Shown here one piece after another: positions 7,890 through 17,387 of a stretch of DNA of 64,000 nt (the first letter of the stretch is position 1; every line of letters begins with the position of its first letter). The stretch is from Bin25 sp965221765 (GTDB lineage Bacteria > Bacteroidota > Bacteroidia > Flavobacteriales > Flavobacteriaceae). The stretch spans positions 62,001 through 126,000 of the forward strand of contig OZ244911.1 of the NCBI GenBank assembly GCA_965221765.1. The letters are read 5' to 3'. Under the pieces are notes generated by a model. It saw only the letters and a program-made list of their open reading frames with translations, had not been told where the DNA came from and searched no databases. The position numbers and the translations under genes are program-made.

Positions 7890-8612
7890 TCAAAATCCTT
7901 TTTTCTTTTTTAATTCTTGATAGGCCTCTTGAATTTGTAAAAATTTTTCTTTAGCACTTTGTTTTATCGCTGGATCATTCGATTGGATCCGGTCTGGATG
8001 ATATTTTTTAGCCATAGTTCGATAAGCCTGTTTGATTTCAGCGACATTAGCATCGGAGCTGATTTCTAAAATGGTATAGGCTGAATCGTCGACCTGAAAA
8101 AACATGGCTTTTACACTATCATAATCGGCTTTAGAAATATGAAGAAAACGTGCGATTGTTTCAATTTCTTGAGCCTCGGCAGGACTGATTTTACCATCCG
8201 CTTCGGCCACTCGAAACAATACATGCAATAAAGTTGCTCGGAGGCTATATTTTAATTTTTTTGCAAATTCACTAGCGATATCTTCAGAAGTGAGATATAA
8301 ATAATTAGGATTATTTCGAATGGCACGAATCATGGTATCGACTTGGCCAGGCCCATAGACACTTGAAAAATAACTTCTTATAAATGTTTTTTCACTTTGT
8401 AAAATATTGCCATCAACTTTTGCGACTCTCATGGCAAGCAAGAGAATTTTTACTCGTAAATCAAGATGTCTTGCTTCATTTTGATAATAAACATTCGTTC
8501 TTGAACCCGCAGAAAAACTAGAAAATAATTTATCTATTAAAAAGCCAACAAAATATCCAATGGTAGCTCCGATAAACCAGGGTCTGATGAAAATCAAACC
8601 GAAAAATGCCAT
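7890..8612 (-). CDS. DjlA-like membrane co-chaperone (TerB-like plus J domain)
   Basis: A 240-residue protein when started at the internal ATG (8612). A TTG at 8624 would add four residues, but the ATG places the hydrophobic anchor MAFFGLIFIRPWFIGATIGY at the N-terminus. The middle (about 45-165) is a TerB/DjlA-type helical domain with MRVAKVDGNI and FRVAEADGKISPAE, the paired acidic repeats. The C-terminus (about 170-240) is a J domain with KKYHPDR, the HPD signature that stimulates DnaK. It probably acts at the inner membrane with DnaK. Neighbours give no specific client. Confidence 0.88.
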   Translation of the reverse strand: MAFFGLIFIRPWFIGATIGYFVGFLIDKLFSSFSAGSRTNVYYQNEARHLDLRVKILLLAMRVAKVDGNILQSEKTFIRSYFSSVYGPGQVDTMIRAIRNNPNYLYLTSEDIASEFAKKLKYSLRATLLHVLFRVAEADGKISPAEAQEIETIARFLHISKADYDSVKAMFFQVDDSAYTILEISSDANVAEIKQAYRTMAKKYHPDRIQSNDPAIKQSAKEKFLQIQEAYQELKKKKGF

Positions 8613-8710
8613 TAAGAATCTCAAATCAGAAGTTCTTTAATAGGAGATTGAGATAAAGTGTTATAATTGAACAAATCTAACAAAAACATCCCCTTTGATT
8701 AGAATATTTA

Positions 8711-8718
8711 TAACTTTG
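8711..8718 (+). promoter_or_regulatory. Putative -7 box of the bacilliredoxin gene
   Basis: TAACTTTG, 13 bp before the ATG at 8732. It fits TAnnTTTG, the Bacteroidota -7 consensus. The short leader agrees with the absence of a Shine-Dalgarno sequence. Confidence 0.5.
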
Positions 8719-8731
8719 TAAAAAAATTTCA

Positions 8732-9142
8732 ATGTATCCAGAATCATTAGTGGCGCCAATGCGATTAGAGCTTGTTCAGGCTGGTTTTAATGAACTGTTC
8801 ACTTCAGAAGAGGTTGATAATGCACTATCCGAAAAAACCACGGCATTGGTCGTTGTGAATTCAGTTTGTGGTTGTGCAGCAGGCAATGCACGTCCTGGTG
8901 TGATTTCATCTTTAGCCCATTCTAAGAAACCGGAAAAATTATATACTGTTTTTGCTGGTGTGGATAAAGATGCCACCGATGCGGCTCGATCGAAAATGGC
9001 CCCTTTTCCACCGAGTTCACCGAGTATCGCTTTATTCAAAGATGGAATACTTGTGCATATGATTGAAAGACATCATATCGAAGGACGACCTGCCGATTTA
9101 ATTTCTAGTAATTTGATTGAAGCTTACAATCAGCATTGTTAA
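8732..9142 (+). CDS. Bacilliredoxin (BrxA/BrxB, YphP/YqiW family)
   Basis: A 136-residue thioredoxin-fold protein of the DUF1094 family. The redox site is the CGC in NSVCGCAAGNARPGV near residues 47-49. KLYTVFAGVDKDATDAAR and the C-terminal FKDGILVHMIERHHIEGR are typical. In Bacillus these proteins remove bacillithiol from oxidised proteins; Bacteroidota carry homologues. The gene is alone on the plus strand between two minus-strand genes. Confidence 0.9.
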   Translation: MYPESLVAPMRLELVQAGFNELFTSEEVDNALSEKTTALVVVNSVCGCAAGNARPGVISSLAHSKKPEKLYTVFAGVDKDATDAARSKMAPFPPSSPSIALFKDGILVHMIERHHIEGRPADLISSNLIEAYNQHC

Positions 9143-9166
9143 TCGATAGTTGATCGTTATCTCTAT

Positions 9167-10645
9167 TTACATCAAGGGGAAAACAATTCTAAAGGTTGTT
9201 CCTACATCAATTTCTGAGTCATAAGAGATGGTTCCGCCATGGGATAAGATGATGTTTCTTACAATTCCCAAGCCCAGTCCAGTGCCAGAATTTTTTGAGG
9301 TGAATTTAGGTTCAAAAATAGTGTTTCTCAATTCGGGATTAATCCCGCAACCATTATCCGTGATTTCGATGACTATTTTATCTTCTAAGCGTTGAAAATT
9401 TATTTCAACATACCCTTCTCTTGTGTTAGGAATGGCTTGTTGGGCGTTGAGAATTAGATTATTGAGAACTCGAGTCCACTGATTGACATCGAGGGTATAG
9501 ATGATTTTTTCGTGAGAAGATTTTATTCGAACATCAAAATTTGTAAAAGAACCAGCCACGAGTATGGTGTGATTGACTAAATCAGACTCGGTCATATTCT
9601 TTTTGGGTTCGAGGGTAAAATAAGAAAAGGATTCAGCCAATTCAGACATCGAGTTAATTTGTTCGATCAAAGTCGAAGAGAATTCAGATAATTTCTTTTT
9701 AAATTGTTTTGTATTCGGGTTTAATTGTTCACTAAAATCTTGGACAATCAATCGCATAGGGGTTAAGGCATTTTTGACTTCATGGGCGATCTGTCTAGCC
9801 ATTTCTTTCCAAGCATAATCTTTTTCTTGTTTTACTAATTGATTGGCATTATTGATCAATTGATCAATCATTTTATTGTAAGCTTCGATAAGACCCAATA
9901 TTTCAATGGGAGCATTGATGATTTCTAATTTTTCGTTTTGACCTTGCAAATCCGTTTGATTTAACTTATTTCTAACGGATTCAATCGACAGGGTGACATA
10001 CCTCGCTAAAAAGAATGCGAAGATAATCGTCCCAATCAACAACATCATATAGATTTGGTAAAAGGTTTGAAGAAATAAATTCAGCTCATTTTCAGCAATA
10101 TCAACATCAGAAAAATAGGGATAGAATAATATAGCATATGGTTTATCAAATTGATTAGTCAATATCCGAATTGATGAACTATAGCCATGAACTTCTTCGA
10201 TATTCGTTTCAAGAATTCGATGATCTGGGGCTTGTTTTAATTGATCGATTAATTCTGCTTTCAAGGAGTAATCATTGGCCATGACTTCCAAAGGAGCAAA
10301 AAAAGAAAATATACTTTGTCCATCCATGGAAAACAGAGAATATTTGACACGATGTATTTGGTTGATTTGATTAAAATCACTCTCTAAGTTTTTCCATTGA
10401 CTAAGATCTGCTCCCACTAGATCGTATTTATCTACTATATAATCAATATGTCGAATAATTTGAGATTCTTTCCTATTGAGACGATTAAAATGATATTTTT
10501 CTCTTTGAGCTTCATATTGATAGGCCGTTGTCAAGACAACCAATAATCCTGAAATCACCAATATCAGAATCATCGCGAGAAAAAACTGGACTCGTAGAGA
10601 TCTTCTCAACAAAAACAGACGTCCCATTTTATCTAATAGTTTCAT
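9167..10645 (-). CDS. Membrane sensor histidine kinase (NtrY-like)
   Basis: A 492-residue two-component sensor. There is an N-terminal membrane span (about 18-40), a periplasmic sensing region to about 185, a second span IYMMLLIGTIIFAFFLARYV and a HAMP-like linker. The dimerisation and phosphoacceptor site is MARQIAHEVKNALTPM near residue 290. The catalytic domain has NLILNAQQA (N box), DNGCGI (G1) and GTGLGLGIV (G2). The EVKNALTP form of the H box is typical of NtrY-type kinases in Bacteroidota. No response regulator is adjacent, so it is an orphan here and its signal is unknown. Confidence 0.9.
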   Translation of the reverse strand: MKLLDKMGRLFLLRRSLRVQFFLAMILILVISGLLVVLTTAYQYEAQREKYHFNRLNRKESQIIRHIDYIVDKYDLVGADLSQWKNLESDFNQINQIHRVKYSLFSMDGQSIFSFFAPLEVMANDYSLKAELIDQLKQAPDHRILETNIEEVHGYSSSIRILTNQFDKPYAILFYPYFSDVDIAENELNLFLQTFYQIYMMLLIGTIIFAFFLARYVTLSIESVRNKLNQTDLQGQNEKLEIINAPIEILGLIEAYNKMIDQLINNANQLVKQEKDYAWKEMARQIAHEVKNALTPMRLIVQDFSEQLNPNTKQFKKKLSEFSSTLIEQINSMSELAESFSYFTLEPKKNMTESDLVNHTILVAGSFTNFDVRIKSSHEKIIYTLDVNQWTRVLNNLILNAQQAIPNTREGYVEINFQRLEDKIVIEITDNGCGINPELRNTIFEPKFTSKNSGTGLGLGIVRNIILSHGGTISYDSEIDVGTTFRIVFPLM

Positions 10646-11147
10646 CCGTTATCCATAACATTGAATCGCCCGATAGAGATTATTTAAAATAATAAAATTT
10701 AGATTTTTCATTCCACACACTAACTATAATTGATTCATTGGTTAGTACCAGTTTTTTTAGCCCATATCTGATAATTGATATCTGACGTTTTCAATTCAAC
10801 AAAGGTATCAATAGAAATCGCTAATTATAAAACTTCCAACCGCACGGGATCTTTTGCTATTTTAAAACCATCATTCCAAATAATGGTAATCATCAATGCC
10901 CATGATTAAAAATTTTTTATTTAAACTTGGTTGATATTGATGTCCTATTGTACTTCATCATCCAAAAATGTATCATCGAACAATAAAAAATAAATTATGC
11001 TTTATATCTTAGAATGCTGGGATTTCAAAATAGTTCAGTTCTTAAAACTCAAATGCTTATACCTTTGTAAATCCATAAATTATAAGAAAATAAATATTTT
11101 AGTAGGGACCGTGAAATCATTAGAAAAATACCTATACATTTATACTG
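10646..11147. other. AT-rich intergenic region between divergent genes
   Basis: About 500 bp without a supported gene. It contains the start regions of the histidine kinase (minus) and the beta-barrel protein (plus). Apart from the TACCTTTG box at 11060 I see no repeat, RNA gene or coding remnant. Confidence 0.5.
11060..11067 (+). promoter_or_regulatory. Putative -7 box of the outer-membrane protein gene
   Basis: TACCTTTG lies 80 bp before the ATG at 11148. It fits the TAnnTTTG consensus, leaving a leader of about 75 nt. Confidence 0.45.
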
Positions 11148-12047
11148 ATGAATTATAAAACGCTTTGCATCTTTTTAGTGATTAGTTGCTTTTTGATTAT
11201 CACCCCTAGTCATAGTCAATGGGTAAAAGAAAAAGGCAAATCCTATATTAAACTCAATACATGGCATCTATTGGCAGATCAGCATTTTACGGATTCTGGT
11301 GAATCTGATCCCAATGCTACCAGGGGATTATGGATCAACAGTATTTATTTTCAATATGGTTTGACTAATAGAATCAGTATCATTGGATATATTCCCTTTT
11401 CAGTGACCGCCTATCAGTTTGCTCAGGTTTCAAAAACTACAGGCGATATCTTATTGCCAAGAGGAAGTTTATCTAGTTTTGGAGATACTGAATTGGGTAT
11501 AGAGCTTGGATTATTTAATACCCGAAGTTGGGTATTTTCATCAACGCTAAAAGCCTCATTACCCACTGGTAATTCTGAAGGAATTACCGAAGAAGATACT
11601 GATGATAAAGAATTACTAGATATTGGCCCTAGTTTTCAAACAGGTGATGGAGAGTTCAATGTTCAGTTAGGATTCAATATAGGGACAGGATATTCTTTAG
11701 GCAATACCCCAAGTTATTTTAAATCAAACCTTGGATATAATTATAGAACCGAAGGGTTTTCAGATGAAGTTCATATCGCTTTAGAAAATGGCTATCAATT
11801 TTTAGACAATCGATGGCTTTTGTTGGGATCTTTATACTTGACCAAATCTGTAAAGAATGGCAATCGAGAATCTTTAGATGATGTATCTTTTTTCGTTGAT
11901 AAACTCGAAAGTTTAGTAGCTCGGTTCGAAACTGCATTTGAACTATTCGACCATTTTGGAATCAGTTTTGGTATCGCTCATCCCATTTGGGGACGATTAG
12001 GCTTTGAAGCAACTAGTTTTTCTGGAGGAATCTATCTTGATTATTAA
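11148..12047 (+). CDS. Secreted beta-barrel-like outer-membrane protein
   Basis: A 299-residue protein with a signal peptide (LCIFLVISCFLIITPSHSQ, cleavage after SHS or nearby). The mature part is rich in alternating aromatic and polar strands: GLWINSIYFQYGLTNRISI, FGDTELGIELGLF, FSSTLKASLPTGN, and a C-terminal strand ending GGIYLDY with a terminal aromatic residue. The LPTGN segment recalls the MetA-pathway phenol-degradation/transporter-like barrel family (PF13557). The substrate is unknown. It may sit at the end of its own transcript, convergent with the hydroxyproline operon. Confidence 0.75.
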   Translation: MNYKTLCIFLVISCFLIITPSHSQWVKEKGKSYIKLNTWHLLADQHFTDSGESDPNATRGLWINSIYFQYGLTNRISIIGYIPFSVTAYQFAQVSKTTGDILLPRGSLSSFGDTELGIELGLFNTRSWVFSSTLKASLPTGNSEGITEEDTDDKELLDIGPSFQTGDGEFNVQLGFNIGTGYSLGNTPSYFKSNLGYNYRTEGFSDEVHIALENGYQFLDNRWLLLGSLYLTKSVKNGNRESLDDVSFFVDKLESLVARFETAFELFDHFGISFGIAHPIWGRLGFEATSFSGGIYLDY

Positions 12048-12074
12048 TCCAGTGAATTGCAAACAGATGGCCAA

Positions 12075-13316
12075 CTAAATTTTTCTATTAGGATTACACC
12101 GGCTTATATCGATACTAGTTTTTCGATTTGAAACTATTTCAGAAACTATTTTTCCAGTGACCGGCCCTAAACTCCAGCCGACCATGGCATGACCCGTGGC
12201 AACGATAAGGTTTAAATATCCATTAATTTTTCCTATCAATGGCATTCCATCAGGTGTTAATGATCGAAATCCTACTTGGATATTGCTACACTTTTTAATA
12301 TTAAAATCAATTGTAGGATAATACGTCTGTGCTGCTCTACGAATGGCCTCTACTCTATTTTTTTTTAATCGCAGATCAAAACCTGAAATTTCCATAGTTC
12401 CACCGATTCTAGTCTTCCCAAGCATCGGTGTAATGGCCACCTTAGATTCTGTTAAAATAGCTGGCATCCCAATATCGGTATTATCAATTTGAAAACTATA
12501 TCCTTTTCCAGGTTGAAGTAATACCTGTCGACCGATCGTTTTTAATAATTTACCGGTCCAAGACCCACTAGCTAAAATAATTTGGTCCGCTTGATAGGTA
12601 TTATTTTTTGATTGAAGTGATACGGTATTGGATTGAGATTTTTCTAGCTTTTTGATTTTAGTATTAAATTCAAATTGCACTCCGTTTTTTTTAAGATATC
12701 GAAACAACTTGTTCATAAAGACATCTGGTGTGCAATGAGCATCATCTTTATACCAGAAAGCCCCTTGAATATTCATCGGAGCCTTCTGCATTTGATCGAC
12801 TTCTTTTTTTGATAAATGAACCACATCCAATCCTAATTCTCGAGCTCTTTTAGCTAGTTTTTTTTCAGATTCTTCTACTTTGGTTGTCCTATAGGTTTGT
12901 AATAACCCCGTTTCAGTAAAACCAAAATCAAAATTTAGCTTTTTATTCAATTCACCATAGAGTGCTTTACTCAAAAAACTCATATTGAGTAAGGTCTTTT
13001 CTGAATTTTTTACATTTCTTTTATTGGCATTTAATACAAAACGGATTCCCCATTTAAGAAATTGATAATCTAAATTTGGTTTAATAAATAGCGGTCCTGA
13101 AGGATCTAATAAATAGTTAAATGCCGATCTCAAGACTTCAGGATTTACCAAGGTGGTAAAATGACTAGGGGTCATATACCCTGAATTTAGATACGAAGTA
13201 CCCCTACCAATTTTTGATTGATCATAGACCACCACGTGATGTCCTTCTTCTAAAAGATAATAAGCGCAACTTAAACCCATAATACCTGCCCCTACAATAG
13301 CCACTTTTTTTTTCAC
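12075..13316 (-). CDS. FAD-dependent D-amino-acid (D-hydroxyproline) dehydrogenase
   Basis: A 413-residue DAO-family flavoprotein with the dinucleotide-binding start VAIVGAGIMGLSCAYYLLEE at residues 5-24. RIGGTMEISGFD and GFRSLTPDGMPLIGKIN with GHAMVGWSLGPVTGK at the C-terminus are typical of DadA-type enzymes. It is the last gene of the operon, 6 bp after the epimerase. Inference from context: it oxidises cis-4-hydroxy-D-proline to 1-pyrroline-4-hydroxy-2-carboxylate. The start is GTG, and there is no in-frame ATG before the FAD motif. Glycine or sarcosine oxidase activity is a less likely alternative given the neighbours. Confidence 0.87.
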   Translation of the reverse strand: MKKKVAIVGAGIMGLSCAYYLLEEGHHVVVYDQSKIGRGTSYLNSGYMTPSHFTTLVNPEVLRSAFNYLLDPSGPLFIKPNLDYQFLKWGIRFVLNANKRNVKNSEKTLLNMSFLSKALYGELNKKLNFDFGFTETGLLQTYRTTKVEESEKKLAKRARELGLDVVHLSKKEVDQMQKAPMNIQGAFWYKDDAHCTPDVFMNKLFRYLKKNGVQFEFNTKIKKLEKSQSNTVSLQSKNNTYQADQIILASGSWTGKLLKTIGRQVLLQPGKGYSFQIDNTDIGMPAILTESKVAITPMLGKTRIGGTMEISGFDLRLKKNRVEAIRRAAQTYYPTIDFNIKKCSNIQVGFRSLTPDGMPLIGKINGYLNLIVATGHAMVGWSLGPVTGKIVSEIVSNRKTSIDISRCNPNRKI

Positions 13317-13322
13317 AATTAT

Positions 13323-14333
13323 TTATATGACTTCAAAACCACAAGCATATTCATCCTTAGGATCTAGAATTATTTGATTATATCCTGTAATTTTTGCTTG
13401 AGATTGAATGGATGGTATGATGCCTTTATATGGGCCAATTCGAGCCATCGATTCGACCTTTCCTATAAAAGTCGAACCAATGATACTTTCGTGTACAAAG
13501 GTCTCATTGATTTTTAATTTGCTTTTGGCGACCCATTGAGCCATTCGGGCTGAGGTTCCCGTACCACAGGGAGAACGGTCAATGGCTTTTTGACCATATA
13601 ATACTGCATTTCTAGCAGAAGAAGTACTCTTTTTAGGCTGTCCGGTCCACAATACATGGGAACAAGTTTTAATTTTTGGATCTATAGGATGTTCAATGTG
13701 TAATTTTTTATTAATTGCCTTTCTAATTTCTCGTCCCATTTCAATTAATTGTAATGTCGAATACTCTTCTAAATCCCGATAATTGGCTTGGCGATCAATA
13801 ATGGCATAAAAATTACCACCATAGGCAATATCAACCGATATTTTTCCTAGCACTAATGATTGGATTTCAATCTCTTTTTGGTATAAAAAAGAAGGCACAT
13901 TGAGCAGTTTTATCCATTGTACTTGGTTATCTTCAATGCTATAGGTTATGGTTATCAATCCAGATGGGGTTTCAATATTCAATACCCCTGGATGCTGGGG
14001 CTTGACCAATTTTTTTTCAAGCAACATGGTGGCTATTCCGATTAGTCCATGACCGCACATTGGCAAACAACCACTAGTTTCAATAAACAAGACCGCTACA
14101 TCATTTTTAGAATCAGATGGTGGATAATAAAATCCACCACTCATCATATCATGACCTCTAGGTTCAAAGACTAGAGCTTTTCTTATCCAATCAAATCGAT
14201 TGATAAAATCGATTCTTTTTTCTGCTATTGTCGACCCCTTAAGCTTTGGTTTAGGACTTTTGACTAGTCGAACAGGGTTTCCTGCGGTATAGCCATCAAT
14301 ACAATCAAAAACATGAATTTTCTTAGGATTCAC
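13323..14333 (-). CDS. 4-hydroxyproline 2-epimerase (proline racemase family)
   Basis: It interconverts trans-4-hydroxy-L-proline and cis-4-hydroxy-D-proline. Both catalytic cysteines are present: CLPMCGHGLIGIA and DRSPCGTGTSARMA. The start chosen is GTG 14333, 2 bp after the stop of the preceding gene, giving 336 residues and the family N-terminus IHVFDCIDGYTAGNPVRLV. A TTG at 14351 would overlap the neighbour and add six residues. Having Cys at both sites separates true racemases/epimerases from the dehydratase subgroup, which has Thr at the second site. The adjacent dehydrogenase and deaminase support hydroxyproline rather than proline as substrate. Confidence 0.9.
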   Translation of the reverse strand: MNPKKIHVFDCIDGYTAGNPVRLVKSPKPKLKGSTIAEKRIDFINRFDWIRKALVFEPRGHDMMSGGFYYPPSDSKNDVAVLFIETSGCLPMCGHGLIGIATMLLEKKLVKPQHPGVLNIETPSGLITITYSIEDNQVQWIKLLNVPSFLYQKEIEIQSLVLGKISVDIAYGGNFYAIIDRQANYRDLEEYSTLQLIEMGREIRKAINKKLHIEHPIDPKIKTCSHVLWTGQPKKSTSSARNAVLYGQKAIDRSPCGTGTSARMAQWVAKSKLKINETFVHESIIGSTFIGKVESMARIGPYKGIIPSIQSQAKITGYNQIILDPKDEYACGFEVI

Positions 14334-14335
14334 AA

Positions 14336-15856
14336 TCAATGAACACCCCAACTACCATTAACATGTCGAATGAGATTTAAAGGATTATCACTCTTTAATG
14401 CATCAGGTAGTATTGCTTCTGGACAGTCTTGAAAAGTTATGGGTCTAAGCCACCGATCGATAGCATCGGTTCCTACTGAAGTATAACGAGCATCGGTGGT
14501 TGCTGGAAAAGGACCTCCGTGGGTCATGGTTGATTGTACAGCCACACCCGTGGGAACACCACTGTATAATATTCGTCCTGCCAAATGTTTGACGGCGTCC
14601 GATATTTTGGAAATTGTTTTATGTTCAGATTGATTGCCTAGAATAGTTATGGTCAACTGTCCAGACAATGAGGGAATAATCTTCAATAAATCAGAAACCC
14701 CATCAAACAAAACTATCAGCGTATAGGGTCCGAAAATTTCATGCGTTAAATCAGAATATTTAATCAAATCATTAATCTTTATCACTCCACATGCTCCAAG
14801 ATTAGGTTTTGATTGGAATAACTTTAGTTGAGGAGAATACTTAGAAAGTCGATTGACTTTATCAGCATAATTTTTTAAAATATTCTGATGGACCATCGGA
14901 CCTACTTGAGACTGTATGATTTTTGAAATCAATTCATTGACAAAAGGATGATTATTATCATTAGTTTCAATGAAGATAAGTCCAGGATTGGTGCAAAATT
15001 GACCCGAACCAAGGAGTACTGAATCGGCTAGTTGTTGTGATAATTCTTGATTGGTATTGAGCTTTTCTTTTAAAATAATCACAGGATTAACACTTCCCAT
15101 CTCTGCAAATACGGGTATTGGAATGGTTCTTTTTTGAGCCATATCATAGAGGGCTTTTCCTCCAACATCACTCCCTGTAAACCCGACTCCCCTCAGTTTA
15201 GGATGCTTGACTAAAACCTCTCCTATAGCATGGCTAGACCCGTGCAGATGAGAAATAGTTCCCAAAGGCAATTGGGACTTTTCGACTGCTTTTATCATAC
15301 ATGATGCAACTAATTCAGAAGTTGCTGCATGATAGGGATGCCCTTTAATTATGACAGGGCAACCGGCTGCTAATGCCGAAATAGTATCCCCTCCGGCTGC
15401 CGAAAAAGCCAATGGAAAGTTACTAGCTCCAAATATCCCAATGGGACCAATAGGAACCAACATTTTCCTCAAATCGGGTGTCGTATCCGTTGAATGGTCT
15501 ATTTTAGCCTGGAGGTATTGGCCTTTTTTAAGGAGTTGAATAAATGTTTTTATTTGTCCTATGGTACGTGCAAATTCTCCATGGGCTCTACCTGGTGGAA
15601 AATGCGATTCTGATTGATAGGTCTCAATAATCGATGATTGATGACGTTCTAATTCACTGATGATTTCGACTAGCAATTGAACGATTGTTTTGGGCGATGA
15701 CTTTTTCAATACCTCAAATGCCAATTCTGCTTGATCTAGAGCCAAATCAACATGATTTGAATCTGCTTCGAAAAACGAAATATCTTGGTATTGATAAAAT
15801 GATGTTGATGTTATAGGAGAAACATACTTACCGCCAATTTGACTGAGTCCTTTCAT
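14336..15856 (-). CDS. 2,5-dioxovalerate (alpha-ketoglutarate semialdehyde) dehydrogenase
   Basis: A 506-residue aldehyde dehydrogenase. The general-base Glu is in PVFAEMGSVNPVII and the nucleophile Cys in LGSGQFCTNPGLIF. GPIGIFGASNFPLAFS is the cofactor-binding start, and the C-terminus PFPATTDARYTSVGTDAIDR is characteristic of the KGSADH type. It would oxidise alpha-ketoglutarate semialdehyde to 2-oxoglutarate, the last step of hydroxyproline catabolism. It lies second in the operon, 3 bp after the DapA-like gene. The same enzyme type also serves sugar-acid pathways, but no such genes are close. Confidence 0.9.
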   Translation of the reverse strand: MKGLSQIGGKYVSPITSTSFYQYQDISFFEADSNHVDLALDQAELAFEVLKKSSPKTIVQLLVEIISELERHQSSIIETYQSESHFPPGRAHGEFARTIGQIKTFIQLLKKGQYLQAKIDHSTDTTPDLRKMLVPIGPIGIFGASNFPLAFSAAGGDTISALAAGCPVIIKGHPYHAATSELVASCMIKAVEKSQLPLGTISHLHGSSHAIGEVLVKHPKLRGVGFTGSDVGGKALYDMAQKRTIPIPVFAEMGSVNPVIILKEKLNTNQELSQQLADSVLLGSGQFCTNPGLIFIETNDNNHPFVNELISKIIQSQVGPMVHQNILKNYADKVNRLSKYSPQLKLFQSKPNLGACGVIKINDLIKYSDLTHEIFGPYTLIVLFDGVSDLLKIIPSLSGQLTITILGNQSEHKTISKISDAVKHLAGRILYSGVPTGVAVQSTMTHGGPFPATTDARYTSVGTDAIDRWLRPITFQDCPEAILPDALKSDNPLNLIRHVNGSWGVH

Positions 15857-15859
15857 AAT

Positions 15860-16774
15860 TTATATGGAAATATTTGGGTGATTTTTTATCGCTTTTTTTA
15901 GTATTTGATCAATTTTAGATTTTTGGTCTTCTGGCAATGATAATCTAGGTTTTCGAACAAAACCGGTTCCCATTTGAGTGGTTAATTCGCAGTACTTGAT
16001 GTTTTGAACCAATTGAGGGGATAAATCCAATTCTAAAAGAGGCATAAACCAACTAAGTAGTTGTTGTGCTTTTTGAATTTCATTTCTTTTTACCAATTCA
16101 TACAATGCCACCGTTTCTGAAGGAAATGCATTACAAAGTCCAGCAACCCAACCCCGAGCACCTAATACCATACTCTCGAGTGCAATCGTGTCTACACCAC
16201 ACAAAACATGTATGCGATTACCAAATCTAGAAGTTATTCTATGCACATTAGTGACATCTCTTGAAGATTCTTTGATGGCTTGTATATTATGGACTTCTAT
16301 CAAACTTTCAAGCATGTCAAGGCTGATGTTTATGTTATAATCCACTGGATTATTATAAAGCATGATAGGCAGTGGAGTCGATTGGGCAACTTCTTTAAGA
16401 AATTGAACAGTTTCATGCTCTGTTGCCTGGTATCGCATCGGAGGCAATAGCATCAACCCATCCGCCCCACCATACTGGGCTAGTTCGACGGCTCGAATAG
16501 CATTTAACGTGGAGGATTCAGCAATATTGACTAATACTGGAATTTTATCATTACATATGGACAATGCCTTTTTGAGAAGACGAGTTTTTTCAACTTGTTG
16601 CAAAGTAGATGATTCACCAAGAGACCCGGCTAAGACAACGCCATGTATCCCAGAAGAAATCTGAGCCTTTAAATTATCTGAAAAGGCAACAAGGTCTAAT
16701 TTTGATTGTTGATTAAACTGCGTAGTGATGGCGGGATAAACACCTTTCCAAGGAACTTTAATTGGTTTTCGCAC
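15860..16774 (-). CDS. DapA-family 4-hydroxy-1-pyrroline-2-carboxylate deaminase
   Basis: A 304-residue (beta/alpha)8 Schiff-base lyase of the dihydrodipicolinate synthase superfamily. GVVLAGSLGESSTL is the family GxxGE region, the conserved Tyr is in PIMLYNNPVDY, and the Schiff-base Lys in IQAIKESSRDVTNV. By context it converts 1-pyrroline-4-hydroxy-2-carboxylate to alpha-ketoglutarate semialdehyde. True DapA normally lies elsewhere and lacks these neighbours. It is the first gene of the operon, with a TAATTTTG box 17 bp upstream. Confidence 0.88.
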   Translation of the reverse strand: MRKPIKVPWKGVYPAITTQFNQQSKLDLVAFSDNLKAQISSGIHGVVLAGSLGESSTLQQVEKTRLLKKALSICNDKIPVLVNIAESSTLNAIRAVELAQYGGADGLMLLPPMRYQATEHETVQFLKEVAQSTPLPIMLYNNPVDYNINISLDMLESLIEVHNIQAIKESSRDVTNVHRITSRFGNRIHVLCGVDTIALESMVLGARGWVAGLCNAFPSETVALYELVKRNEIQKAQQLLSWFMPLLELDLSPQLVQNIKYCELTTQMGTGFVRKPRLSLPEDQKSKIDQILKKAIKNHPNISI

Positions 16775-16790
16775 TTATCCAACTTTGGAG

Positions 16791-16798
16791 CAAAATTA
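16791..16798 (-). promoter_or_regulatory. Putative -7 box of the hydroxyproline operon
   Basis: TAATTTTG on the minus strand, 17 bp before the ATG of the DapA-like gene. It fits the TAnnTTTG consensus. No operator was recognised. Confidence 0.5.
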
Positions 16799-16872
16799 AT
16801 CATTTGAAGAACAATTAAATGGGAATCTAGCTGAATCACCCTGTGGTTATTTTTAACTTGCTTTTTATAACG

Positions 16873-17382
16873 ATGTATTCAGATACAAAGTCTTCAAATC
16901 TCAACTACTGCTATTATGACTCCCCTTTTGGAATTATTGAAATTTGTTCAATAAATAACTATCTAGTCGGCTTAAAATTTGTCCATGCCATGACCAAAAG
17001 CACGGCTGATCTCTCGCCATTTCAACAAAACGTATGCAAGCAATTAAATGATTATTTTTTTCATAACCTAAAGATTTTCAATATTCAAATACGGATTGAA
17101 GGGACTGATTTTCAAAATCGAGTTTGGACTTATCTCGACAGTATTCCATATGGAAACACGGTATCTTATCAAACGATTGCTGATGCCATGAATATCCCGA
17201 GTTCAATCCGTGCCATAGCCACTAGTATTGGCAAAAATCCAATTTTAATTATTATTCCTTGTCATCGGGTCATCGGCATTGATGGATCATTAAAAGGGTA
17301 TTCGGGGGGATTGAATCGAAAAGCCAGGTTACTTGATTTAGAAAACAAAACCTATTTTTATTCACTCCCCATCGATAATTAG
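16873..17382 (+). CDS. ogt: Methylated-DNA-protein-cysteine methyltransferase
   Basis: A suicide repair enzyme that moves the alkyl group of O6-methylguanine to its own cysteine. The acceptor site is IIIPCHRVIGIDGSLKGYSG and the DNA-binding start is FQNRVWTYLDSIPYGNTVSY. I chose ATG 16873 (169 residues, YCYYDSPFGIIEI at the N-terminus); a GTG 30 bp upstream would add a hydrophobic stretch not expected in the family. It precedes the serine hydrolase by 5 bp, so the two are probably co-transcribed. Confidence 0.92.
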   Translation: MYSDTKSSNLNYCYYDSPFGIIEICSINNYLVGLKFVHAMTKSTADLSPFQQNVCKQLNDYFFHNLKIFNIQIRIEGTDFQNRVWTYLDSIPYGNTVSYQTIADAMNIPSSIRAIATSIGKNPILIIIPCHRVIGIDGSLKGYSGGLNRKARLLDLENKTYFYSLPIDN

Positions 17383-17387
17383 ATCCG

